Shown here one piece after another: positions 45,701-61,903 of a stretch of DNA of 64,000 nt (the first letter of the stretch is position 1; every line of letters begins with the position of its first letter). The translations under genes were made by a program, and so were the position numbers. The notes under the pieces are model-generated. The model had not been told where the DNA came from and did not search any database. It worked only from the letters and a program-made list of their open reading frames with translations. The DNA is from Lenzites betulinus (lineage: Eukaryota; Basidiomycota; Agaricomycetes; Polyporales; Polyporaceae). Where the stretch lies: NCBI GenBank assembly GCA_022264855.1, contig JABYQU010000002.1, forward strand, positions 1,240,001 to 1,304,000, written 5' to 3'.

Positions 45701-46243
45701 CGCGTTTGTGAAGATATGTGCGTGGGCCGTTCATTTTGGCCGCCGCGGCGTTCCTGTCTTGGCACCGTTCCTGGTGCCGGCGGGGCCGGCGCGGGCGCGA
45801 GCGGGCGACGGTGTGCTGACGGTTGTGGGTGGTGGGGGCGGACAGACCGGGAGGAGGGCTTCAAGGCGTTCTTCAAGGGCGGGCCGGCACGCATCATCCG
45901 GAGCAGTCCGCAGTTCGGGTTCACGCTGGTCGCGTACGAGTACCTTCATAAGGTGAGAGGGCGCGATTGGGGGCATGTAGACGAGACAGGACTTGTGCTG
46001 ATGGAAGGCGGATGGGGGATTGGTCGCAGTTTGTGCCGGTGAGTCGGGACGGGGGCGCCTGCCGGATAAGGCTGTGTGGAGGCTGATTGGTTGTGTGGTG
46101 GCCAGTACCCGTTCAACGGTACATCGAGGGAAGTGGAGACGCGGCTCACGTCGCAACCGGAAGACATGGCGCAGGTACGGGCGCGGAATGCGTTGCGGAT
46201 TCTATTGGATGTGCACGGCGACTTCGGGCGTCGGTCTGGGTGA
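42796..46243 (+). CDS. AGC1: Mitochondrial aspartate/glutamate carrier with EF-hands (Agc1/citrin type)
   Basis: Twenty exons encode 689 residues. In order: 42796-42989, 43053-43256, 43382-43471, 43548-43600, 43660-43781, 43835-43955, 44014-44032, 44083-44378, 44449-44496, 44552-44556, 44622-44626, 44677-44803, 44873-45007, 45074-45099, 45166-45417, 45535-45569, 45634-45717, 45846-45952, 46030-46038, 46106-46243. The carrier exchanges aspartate and glutamate across the inner mitochondrial membrane for the malate-aspartate shuttle. The N-terminal half has EF-hands (for example [12 protein letters not shown] and [13 protein letters not shown]). The carrier half has the three signature repeats PIDLVKTRM, PLEIVKIRL and PADVVKTRL. 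Exons 10, 11 and 19 are only 5, 5 and 9 nt, and are needed to write VKTR and FVP. Confidence 0.9.
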
Positions 46244-46832
46244 GGTGCTCGAGGGCCGGCGGGCGGCGGGTGCGCGCGAGGGTCGGGGTCTCGGAGGAGG
46301 CAGGCAGGGCAGGGATAGGCGGGGGCTACAGTGGTGGATAGATGTATTAGAATGCGATGATCTTGGATTGACCTGTGCAGCTGGCGTCGCATCAGTGCAG
46401 GGAATGGGCCGGCCAATGGGGGGCGGCGGGGGCGAGCCAATGGGGCCGGGGGACGGCGAGTCTCCGTGGAGACACGATCAGTGATCATCTGTTCTGTCAT
46501 GACAGCACAGATTCGGACGCGTGTCGCTGGCCCATATAGAGTCTTCGCCCTCTCCTCCTCCCTCGTCCCATCTTCCTCCTCCGCCCTTCGTCTCCGGCTT
46601 CTTTCCTCCCTCCTTTCTCTTCTTTAGCGGTCAGTCTCCACCCATACCCCTCCTCGCACCCATGCTCATCACCCCCACAGAGCGCTTCGCGTCCCCACGC
46701 AAAGCCTACCGCACCTTTGCCCCGCGCAACTGCTAGACAGTCCGAAGCGTAGACCGCTACCACTCCTTTGCAACTAACGTTATTCATTCCGGACACCGTC
46801 ACGACTATCGCCTGTCTTAATCGTTCGCCATC
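46244..46832. other. Intergenic region
   Basis: 589 bp: AGC1 3' flank and a pyrimidine-rich promoter stretch (about 46.55-46.63 kb) upstream of the secreted-protein gene. No gene seen. Confidence 0.45.
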
Positions 46833-48783
46833 ATGAACTCCGTACTCATCGCACTTTCCCTCGCGGGTGTCGCCGCCGCCCAGATCGTCGCCGGCCCCGT
46901 GTCCATGGTCCCCGCCTCCGAGGTCTACGGCGCATCTGCGTCCGCAACCCCTACCGCGGCAGACAACTCCAACCAGTACTCCGCCCCCGCGTCGCAGTAC
47001 ACCCAGCCCCCCGCGACAGATGGCGGCGCCAGCGCCATGCCCTACTCGTCCTTCATGAGCGGCGGCTACAAGAGCATGAACTGTGGGTACGGTTACTCCA
47101 AGGGCAGCGATGGCTCCTGCCAGGCAATGAGCTGGGTGCGTGCAGATCCCTCCCACGTCCGCCGGCGATCCCCACTCACACGCTGTCCATTACAGTACCA
47201 AACTCAAGGATGCTACGAGACGATCATCATCAACCAGTGAGTCTCACGCGTGTCGCTCTGCCTTTAGTGTGTCCTGACATGATGCAGCGGGAGCGGTTCC
47301 GGCTACGGCGGAGGATACGGTGGGGGTTACGGTGGTGGCTACAGCAGCAGCTGCGACACTGGCAACGTGCAGACCGTCACCAAGACCATGACCGACACCA
47401 CTACCATGACCGACACGATGACTGTCACCAAGACCATGACTGACGTACGCATTTCCTCGCGCTTCCGCTCCGCGCCCCGCTGACCTCGCGCACAGGTGAA
47501 GACGGTCGCGACTACGGTCACGATGCACGACACGCAGACACTCACCAAGGTCTCGACAGACATCGAGTCGGTCACCAAGACGCAGATCAAGACGGAGACC
47601 ACCCTCGTCCCCACCACCCGCGTCTGGGTCTCGACGGAGACGATCGACAACACCAAGACCATCGACCACACCCTCACCGCCACCGAGACCAAGACCCAGG
47701 TCAACGTCTACACCGCGACGCTCACGGACACCGAGACTGCCACCAAGACGCAGACGCAGCACGACACCGAGACGGACACTCAGACTGTGACGCAGCTGAG
47801 CACCATCATCCAGCCCACGACGTACTTCAAGACGTACGTCCAGACGTCGGTCATCGACAACGTAAGTTGCACCCCGTACAGCACGCGCCTCGTTGTATGC
47901 TCATCTCCCGCCTTCAGACCAAGACCATTGAGATGACGCAGACGTCGACCATCACGGACGAGATGACCATCGTCTCCACCGCCACTGCGACCCGCACCGA
48001 GACCGACTTCATGACCGTCACCCAGGTCAGCACGGTCACGCAGCCCACGACGTACGTCCAGACGTCGGTCAGCACCCAAGTCATCGACAACACGAAGACC
48101 GTCGAGAGCACGATCATCCAGACCATGACGGAGGACCGCACGTTCACCAAGACGTACCTCTCGACGTCGGTCGCGACGCAGACGCAGACCGAGCACGACA
48201 CGCTCTCGGTCACCGCGACGCAGACGGAGACCGCCACCGCCACCCAGACCGTCGCCGACACGAGCCTCTACTCGTGCCTCGCAGGCGTAAGTCCCCGCTC
48301 CCCATCAGCGCCCGCCTGAGACACAGATGCTGACGCCCGTGCCCGCAGTGCAAGACGAGCTACTACCTCACCCCCGGTAACTCGGCGTCGTACACCTACA
48401 CGTCCACCGCCGCCACCGCCAGCGCGTCCGCGACCTCGACCGGCGACTGCAGCAGCGGCAGCGGGTCCGGCAGCGACTGCGGGTCGTCCAGCTCCGGCTC
48501 GAGCTACTCCGGCTCTGGCTACTCGGGCTCCGGCTCCGGCTCGAGCAACAGCTGCTCAGGCAGCGACTGCGGCTCCAGCGGGTCGTCGTCCTCGAGCGTG
48601 ACCGCCTCCGCGTCCGCGACCGACGTCAGCGCGTCCAGCACCGCGTCCGCCGCATACGCCTCCTCCAGCTCGTCGAGTTCGGGCAGCTACTCGGGCTCCG
48701 GCTCAGGTAGCTACTCTGGCTCCGGCTCGGGTAGCTACTCCGGCTCGGGCTCAGGTTACTCTGGCTCCGGCTACTCCTCGTAA
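46833..48783 (+). CDS. Secreted Thr/Ser-rich repeat protein
   Basis: Six exons (46833-47135, 47196-47236, 47288-47444, 47496-47861, 47918-48286, 48349-48783) encode 556 residues. Residues 1-16 form a signal peptide ending VAAAQ. A short region with a few cysteines (MNCGYGYSKGSDGSCQAM) and a Gly/Tyr patch follow. About 245 residues of Thr-rich sequence come next, built from short units such as TKTMTD and the recurrent IDNTKT (three times). The last 140 residues are Ser/Gly-rich with SGSGSGSYSG units and CSGSDCGS motifs. This architecture suggests a heavily O-glycosylated extracellular or cell-wall protein, perhaps adhesive. There is no GPI-type hydrophobic tail. Exact family not recognised. 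Confidence 0.8.
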
Positions 48784-50170
48784 AAAGGGACTCTTTCACT
48801 TTCGTGCACATGATGATCACCACACGGACTCACAGTCGAACTGATTTCGGACAGTTTGGTAGCATACACCGCCGCAGCGCGCTCGGCGCGAGTAGCACCC
48901 CCCCGCGCCCGCGCCCTCCTTCCGCCCGTACCTGGTACTATACATGCTAGCATACGTACGAGAGAGCGAGGGCGGCACGGCCGCTCGCGCCCGAGGCGCC
49001 GGACATTGTTTGGATGAATACGTCGCTTGCACACCACACCACCCCTGCTTCAGCTAGTCTTCATCTTCTTTTCGTTTTTCGCGCTATATATTCTATCCTT
49101 GCTGAAGTATAAATTAATCGGGCCCCCTGCAGGAAGCAAACACACAGCATCTATTCGTCGTGTGCGTATCGTCCGTCTTGCGTGTTCGGCTTCGACGTTC
49201 CTACAAGGTGGATGCTGGGGATGTTTGCCTTCTGGATTGCAGGGAGGCTCGAGGGTGTTTTGCGTGTGATTGTGTGTCGATGGTTGGCGTTCTCCTGGGT
49301 GTCTCCGGTGTCTTGTTCACCACCACGTTAAAGCAGAAGCGTGTAGATCTGTCCGGCAAGTTCGCCTCAAACCCATGAAGACGTGCGTGTACCCACTCTT
49401 AGCAATCATGACTATCTATAAATGCTAACAACGAGCCTTCGCAGCCCACGAAACATCACGCACGTCCGAGTCCGCAGCAGACGCACACCCATAATAACCC
49501 GCAGTACGCCAGTGCACCGGGGAACCAGCGAGCGTTACCGTACATCGATGCATCCGTGATCTCGCAACACATCACATCGCACGGGTGAGATTAATGGGAC
49601 AGCGCCGGCCAGAGGCACTGTATCGATAAACGCACTGTATCATATGCGTGGCCATGGGCGCGCCGTAGCAGTGTCAGTGGCCGTTTCGACAATGTGCCAG
49701 TGGTGGCGCGCGCGTTCCGCCGCCGATTCCGATGGGTACGTCCGGCTTACTTGACAAAAGTTGACGCTACGAGACACGGCGTGCTCCGTAAAACGTATTG
49801 GAGGAGTAAGGAGCACATCCGGGCCCCGTCGGACGAGCCGGGCACTTCTGTCAATTCCATTATCAAGGCGGGCCTGCTATTACGGTCCGGCGGCGTGCGC
49901 TCTCTACACGTAGTGCGCCGGGTGGCCTGAGCTACTTCGGATGAGCTGAAGCGCAGCGTACGCATGAAGACCCTTGCGCCGTTCAGATTCCCGGACCCCC
50001 GAGGAAATACCCTGGCCAGTGATGAGGATTCAGCTCATTGAGCATGCGTGTACCATGGTACGTCAAACTTCGCGCGCTGTTGTCTCACATCGCAGACACC
50101 GTATTTATATGGCCCGCAGCCTCAGCCAAGGGCCACAGAGGAACCTGACAGCACACAAACTTGACTAGTC
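48784..50170. other. Intergenic region
   Basis: 1.4 kb, relatively AT-rich. Only short open frames. It includes the 3' flank of the secreted-protein gene and, just before 50171, the promoter of FAD monooxygenase copy 2, with an AT-rich ATTTATAT element at about 50102-50110. Confidence 0.45.
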
Positions 50171-51939
50171 ATGCAACAAGCCTCGCAAACGCAAAGGAAG
50201 AACTTCGAGGTCGCCATCGTCGGCGGGGGCGTGGTGGGCCTCACCTGCGCCATCGCGCTGCAGAAGGCTGGGGTGCCGGTGCAGCTGTTCGAGGCCGCGG
50301 TACGTGCTTGGTCTATTACACTGCCCCAGTTCTAACTCGTACTACAGGCAGCATTCGGCGCGATCGGCGCTGGGATTAGCATAGGTGTGTTGAAGCTATC
50401 TCCGCGTGAATAAGGAGGATGAGCTCACTATGCGCTTCATAGGACCGAACGGCGTCACTGTGCTCAAGAAGCTCGGCGTATGGGGTGATATCATGAAGAG
50501 GTGCAGCCCTACGGACCTCGGGCTGCAAGGCTTCGTCTACCATACCGGGGTCGGCGAGCACAAAGTGGTCTGGAAGGTACCTATAGGGCGTGCTAGCCTG
50601 TGGATCCAAGGCTGACGTGACCGCGCTCATCCCTAGTTTCCCACGGAGCTCCCGCAGGACGAGGGACTGGGAATCCACCGGTGAGGCTTCATCTAACCAA
50701 TGAACGAGAGACGTTCAGCGCGACTAACGAGTTCCCAGCGCCACCTTCATCGAGGCGCTCGTCGAGCACCTCGACCCCGCGAACTGCCACTTCAGCAAAC
50801 GCTGCACGTCCATCACCGAGTCGCCCACAGACCCCAAGCGTCTGCAGGTGCACTTCCTCGACGGCACCGCGCACGAGACCGACGTCGTCCTCGGCGCGGA
50901 CGGGATCAAGAGCTTCGTCCGCAGATACATCACCGGGGACTCAGACAGCCGGGTCGCGTTCAGCAACACCGTCGCGTACCGAGGCTTAGTCCCCTATGCA
51001 CAGCTTAAAGCGGCTGGGTTCAAGGTGGACCTGGCGAAGAACCCTACCTGCTTCGCCGGCCCTGGAAAGGTCAGTGCGCAATGTTTGACCCGGTTCGCCG
51101 ATTTCTGAGAATGTGTCCACAGCACTTCATCCTGTACCCTATCAAAGAAGGACAACTAGTGCGTACATACGACGTGCGCACGTCTCCTCGTGGACTCATG
51201 CACACCCCTGTGGATAGATCAACGTGGTCGCGTTCTCCGCGCGCTACGACATACCCATCGGCGCGGCGAACCTCCCAGAAGGCGCGCCATGGGTCGAGCC
51301 CACGTCCCGCGAGGAGCTCCAGCAGGTGTACGCGGGCTGGGGCTCGGACGTCAAAATCCTGTTGGACTGCATGCCCGAGGAGTCGAGCAAGTGGTCTATC
51401 CACGTCGTGCATCCCCCGCTCGAGACGTACACGAAGGGACGGGTCGCGGTGCTCGGCGACGCGGTAAGCCCACCCCACCCCACTGCCAATGGCTCTAAGA
51501 TACCGTGGTCGTGATACAAATTCTTATAGGCTCATGCTATGCTGACGCACATGGGCGGGGGCGCGGGACAAGGGCTCGAAGACGCCCTGATGCTCTCTCG
51601 CCTTCTCAGCCACCCCGAGACCAACGCCGAGAACCTTGAGGTGTGTATTCACATACGCCTCGCGGCTCTGTGTCCCCACTAAAGTCCCCGTAGGCCGTTC
51701 TGCAGGCATACTCCGACTTCCGCCTACCCCGCGCGCAGAAGACCTGCGACGGAAGCCTCTTCGTGGGTCGCGTACTCGATGGCGATGGCCCCCATGGCGA
51801 GGACTGGGAGAAGCTGTCAGAGGATATATCTCCCGAAAAGCTGTTGTGGCCTCTCTGGCGTCACGACTTCGATGCGGAGTTTGCTACCATGGTTGCGCAG
51901 CTGAGGGAGCAGGGCGCCTTCTCCGGAGCTTCTACATAG
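50171..51939 (+). CDS. FAD-dependent monooxygenase, salicylate hydroxylase-like (copy 2)
   Basis: Nine exons (50171-50299, 50348-50384, 50443-50576, 50637-50680, 50739-51069, 51123-51158, 51218-51463, 51530-51640, 51694-51939) encode 437 residues. It is a paralogue of the gene at 30.3-32.0 kb: the first eight exons are the same length to the base and long segments match, such as FLDGTAHE.DVVLGADGIKS and FSARYDIPIG.ANLPEGAPW. FAD motifs are intact: VAIVGGGVVGLTCAIALQKA, DVVLGADGIKSFVRR and VLGDAAHAMLTHMGGGAGQG. The ends of the two proteins differ most (VWERSYLSGRIYDG versus TCDGSLFVGRVLDG). Class A flavin hydroxylase of an aromatic or similar substrate is the likely role. Confidence 0.9.
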
Positions 51940-52181
51940 AGCAGATATACTAGATCTTGTAGATTCTTCAACGACAATCCCGAGCACTCGGTGGATCATT
52001 CGGAACACCAATTCCATTCCATTCCGTGGACGTTCCACATATAGACTATAGTACATACACAAACGCAGAGAACCGTGTCTCTCCCAGCGCGACGCCAACA
52101 TAATCGTACAACGGGAGCATATCCCGACAAGAAGAGCCTGGAAGTTCAAAATGTCCAAAAGGTGATATCCACAGATTCGGC

Positions 52182-57564
<5,383 letters not shown>

Positions 57565-57976
57565 GGTTGGTGGTGGAGAGAAAGAGACAGACGGAGAGGA
57601 CTGGAGTGAGCAGGGCCGCGCAGCCAAGCGTGTATATACACGGCAAATTCCGTAATAGACGCCTATGGTATTTGGATTCGTGACGCGCCTGAGTCACATG
57701 CGGGGTTCCCTAGTTCCGCTCCGAGCCGAAGGCAACCTATAGTATGATCAAGTACCACCGGCTTGATCTACATAGCGAGTCTGCTTGAAGCTTGCAAGCC
57801 TGACCTCCTGCGTTCATGATTTATCTCAGTTGTTGTCAAAATAGATGCCGGGGACGCCCAAGCGCGGGTGTTCGGGATTTGCCGCTGATCCGGACACGCC
57901 TGGGGGAATCGACGCGCGACCACTGCAAGTACTGGCAAGTAACTTATGCCATACAACAGCTGAAGTATCGCCGACG
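57565..57976. promoter_or_regulatory. Divergent promoter, NBR1 / aminotransferase IV
   Basis: 412 bp between divergent starts. On the NBR1 side a TATATACACG-type element lies near 57631-57640. No other motif is clear. Confidence 0.4.
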
Positions 57977-58856
57977 ATGATGTCCTCCACGCCAGACTTT
58001 GACCTCATCTCTACCACAAGATATGCTCCATGCCTCCGCGATACTGCCTGGAATACAGATGCAAATACAGGCACACCCTCTCCCTATCTACTTCTCGTAT
58101 ACCACCGGGATAGATTGCTCGATGCAGCGAAAGCTCACAACTGGTCCTGCTCGACTAACCTCTCGCTGGAGCATCTCGAATCGCTGTGTGATCAAGCAAT
58201 AATGACAGAAACTGGGGGCTCAAAGCTGCCTGAAGACAACTTTCGGGTACCGTATCCGTCACATAAGTTTCGCGCATGATCATGCTAACTCGTTCGACAT
58301 CTAGATCCGCATCTTGCTGTCGTCTTCTGGTGCTGTCTCCGTTACCGCTTCGCCTACTCCTCCACTTCCCACCAACGACCCATCCGCGCTTTCTCTCCAT
58401 CTACCGCCATCACCGGCTGTCCCATTCACATCACTCCTGGTCATCTTCCTCGATAACGTACCCACTCCGTCCACGCTCTTCACACGGACGAAGACAACCC
58501 GTCGTGACCACTACACAGAAGCCAGAAGTCGCTTTGGCATTCCGCCTCCGCCCACACCTTCGCCGCACGACGTACTGTTATTCAATGAAAATGGAGATAT
58601 CACGGAGACATCTATCCGCAACGTGGCTTTTGTCCGTCGCTCACCACCCTGTTGGGTAACGCCGGCGGCTGCGACAGGTTGTCTCTCCGGGGTGATGCGC
58701 CGCTGGCTACTCGAATCGGGTCGAGTCGTGGAAGCTGCTGCAGGCGAGTTGACGCGGGATGGGATAGTCGAGGGGGAGTATGTCCTAACGTCTAACGGTG
58801 TTGAGGGCTGTCGTATCGGGCAGGTCAAGTTCGGACGGGAGCGTCCCTCGCAATGA
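57977..58856 (+). CDS. PLP-dependent class IV aminotransferase, aminodeoxychorismate lyase-like
   Basis: Two exons (57977-58246, 58305-58856) encode 273 residues. Class IV fold enzymes include aminodeoxychorismate lyase, which releases p-aminobenzoate for folate. The likely PLP lysine is Lys153 in TRTKTTRRDHYTEAR. Conserved downstream blocks are DVLLFNENGDITETSIRNVAF, TPAAATGCLSGVMRR and EYVLTSNGVEGCRIGQV. The N-terminal part (TTRYAPCLRD, LLLVYHRDRLLDAAKAH) matches the small domain of fungal members. The start is ambiguous: MM at 57977/57980, with an open frame further upstream to 57845 that has less protein-like composition. Other class IV activities (D-amino acid or branched-chain transamination) are possible. 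Confidence 0.82.
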
Positions 58857-59387
58857 ATCTGGAGCTCGGGTTCAAGTACTGTTATCTTTGACAATGGTGG
58901 GAGGTATTCGTGACCGTTGCGTTTTCCTTTGTATGCGGGTGAGTCTTGTATGGTTCGACGGCGCGGATGTAACAGATACAGAGGTGGTACTACTACACCG
59001 AGCGTCCCTTTCTTAGCGCGACAATGTGATACATTTCACGAAAATGTAACACCTAGCGTTTCCCCTCCGCACTCCTCAGCACAGGTCTAATTGCCGAGAC
59101 CTTGTAAGATCTTGGGGGTCTTGAAGATGTCGACCTTAGGCGCATTACTTACTGTATGAAGCGACATAAGCGTGGTATCAAACATTTAGCACTCATACCT
59201 AGCAATTCATAGGGTCCTATTCATAGCACTGGAACATGGTAATTTTACACGGTGACGAGAAACTAGCTACAGGAGAGCAGTATACATACAGCTTATGCGA
59301 GGATTCATATCCCAGAGAAATGGAACACAATGAGCAGAAAGACAAAGCTAAAAACAACACAACGCGGAACGGTGCAGCCCCAGCACG
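58857..59387. other. Convergent intergenic region
   Basis: 531 bp, AT-rich, between two facing 3' ends. No gene seen. Confidence 0.45.
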
Positions 59388-60604
59388 CTACTGAAGGTTG
59401 AAGAACGCAGGAAGACTCCGCCACAGCTCCCGCCGCTTCTTCTCCGCCATGGCAGTGATCTCCGCGGTGCACGCCGCGCACGGGAGTTCCGTAAACAGCG
59501 TGTCGAGCCTCACGCAGTCGTAGAGGATGTCGAGTGGATCGTCCATCGAGTTCGGCGCGTTCTCCTGGAAGTACTTCCAACAGTCGTTCCGCGCCTTCGT
59601 GCAGCCCTTCACCCCGCGCTGGCACCGCGGCCCGAAGATGTCCGTGCCCACCGCGCGCGTGTACGCGGCGAGCAGCTTCTGGCCATGTACCAGGCGCATG
59701 AGGTCGCGCTTGTCCAGCAGCGGCCAACGCGCGGTCCGCGCGCCGAAGCGGAGGTGCTTCCCCGCGCCCGGGCTCGCGCGGTACGCGTCCCAGTCCGCGT
59801 CGGTGCTGAGCAGGGCGAGCTGGTAGAATGCGGCGGGGAGGATGCTCGGAATGCCGTGGTCGCTCGCGATCCGGATCGCGGAGGCGGGCTCCGGCAGGCG
59901 GTCGTCGAGGTACCGCCCGCCGACGCGCCCGGTGAGCTGCAGCGAGTGCTCGGAGCGCAGGATGACCGCCTCGGCGCGGCGCGCGTCCCACTGGGCGAGC
60001 GTCTGTGGCCAGTCGGCCTCGAGGTTCTCGATGATACGATGTCGCAGGGCGTCGCACTCGTACTTCGTCGCGAGCTTGAGTGCGCCCTCGACGAGCACGG
60101 GGGTGTTCGGGTCGAAGCGTTTGTACGCGGTACCTCTACGACAGGGGGACAAACGAGTTAGAACATTATGGAGTTGCGAGTTCACGCCTGCGGCATGTGC
60201 ATGCAAACGCGTGCTCGCTTATAGGCCGGTACTCACAGTGGGTCGTAGAACATCGTGAGAAAGCTGATGACCTCCTCTGCTGTGTCAGGCATCTGGACAT
60301 GCACTACGCCGTCGTACGCCTCGGCAATGCATGATTTTGAACCCGTTGTGCATGTGAGAAGCGGGGGGATGGCGAACATGTCTGCAATTACGGGCGAATG
60401 TCGGCAGAGGACCGATGTATGCACCTTGAAGTGTTGGCGAGTGCCATCGTGGGTAAGAGCGGAGAGCACGACGGTGCCGTCGTCGAAGTACAGCGTCGGA
60501 TGTCGCTCGCTCGGTGTTTCAGTTGGCACAGGAGTGTCGTACGTATCGTACGAAGAAACACTGGCACTGCTGATGGGCGAACTGGGAGGCATTTCGTCTG
60601 CCAT
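59388..60604 (-). CDS. BTB/POZ domain protein
   Basis: Two exons (60237-60604, 59388-60135) encode 371 residues. The BTB domain is at about residues 36-140: LYFDDGTVVLSA..FKVHTSVLCRHSPVIADMFAIP, VVHVQMPDTAEEVISFLTMFYDP, and across the intron PNTPVLVEGALKLATKYECDALRHRIIENLE. This is the standard layout of the large basidiomycete BTB family, which may act as Cullin-3 adaptors or oligomerisation modules. The C-terminal part contains several cysteines (CQRGVKGCTKARNDCW, LPCAACTAEI) typical of that family. Specific role unknown. Confidence 0.85.
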
Positions 60605-61903
60605 TTGGGTATATCCTGGGAGTGCAGGGAGGTGGCGGGTGGGAGCGAAGAGCGCCGCGGCCTAACTAAGGCGAGAGCAGATAAAGGAGGTCGGGAGCAA
60701 GAAAGGGGCATTTAGCATTTGGGTACATGCAGGGTGGGATACCCCATGTACAGGATGCGGTCAGCTCCGGACTCACTAGCACTGGGCACCGTATCAATGC
60801 ATCAGGCATCATCGAACTCATGTCATGGGACATGTTCACGCCATCTCAAATATTGAGATCTCAACGCCCATATTCACCCTACCCTTGAACTGCAGCTGAG
60901 GCTAACAATCCGCCTAGAGGACTGTTGCGGTGCGTGATCTTACCCTGGCCGGCGCACTTCGTGTATGTTGTGATGGATCAACCTAAGTAATTGGAGGATA
61001 CAGGTGAAGCCATGAATAGGCACAAGATGATATGTGGCAACTCCAGATGACGCTGCGATGATGAGGGGATGGACTCGGGCGGAGTCCGAATGAGGATGAT
61101 CTCTTATTCCTTACTATATATTAGCGCCCAGGTATACACGGGCCCTGCATCCAGCAAATGCTACCCTGCATTGAGATACGTACTGCACACAAAGCAAAAG
61201 TAACGGTATATATATCGCAGTGATGTATACACTAGGCGTAGGTCTTCTCATCACGAGCATGCGGGGTATAAATCGCGGTGGATTCTCTAGGGGGCGGCAC
61301 ATCATACGGATGCACCGCGTGTACGTCGAACAACAAGCGAGGCAGGGTAGCACACGACTCTATCGTACAGATCAAATCGAGGAGGATAAATACGTCGTCG
61401 AAGAGGATGCGAGGTGTATGCGCGGAGAAGAGCGGGGGAACACATGCGGGGTGGGGGAAGGGCGCGCGCGGAGACGGAGGACGGGGGCGGGGGACGGGGA
61501 AATGTATGATGGTGAGGGAGGATAAGAGGGGATTACGGCGGAGATGTTGAGGGATGCCAAGACGTGAATCAGTCGACGGAAGGTCGACGGTCGAAGCACG
61601 GCAGCGGTACCAGGACGTTAAGCCAAGTTACACTTTACAATACCATATATAGCGGTTTTACATAGATGAGGGCGGTTGCGAGAGCGAACGAAATGGGGAC
61701 GAGGACAAGGACGTGAATGAGGTGGAGCAGCGAGAACGAGGACTGGACTGCGGGGCGGGGGCGAGGGCGGGGGCGGAAGTGGAATGTAGCGGGTCGTGAG
61801 GGGGTGGGTGAATGCGGGTGAAAACAGGATGAATGCGGTCGTGACAGGTCGTGATTGCGGATCGTTACGTCGTATCAGAGAAACATCGCGAGGCGTGCAC
61901 GAG
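60605..61903. other. Intergenic region
   Basis: 1.3 kb containing the BTB promoter and the 3' flank of the RhoGEF-like gene. AT-rich around 60.8-61.3 kb, then purine-rich (about 61.38-61.55 kb). No supported gene. Confidence 0.4.
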
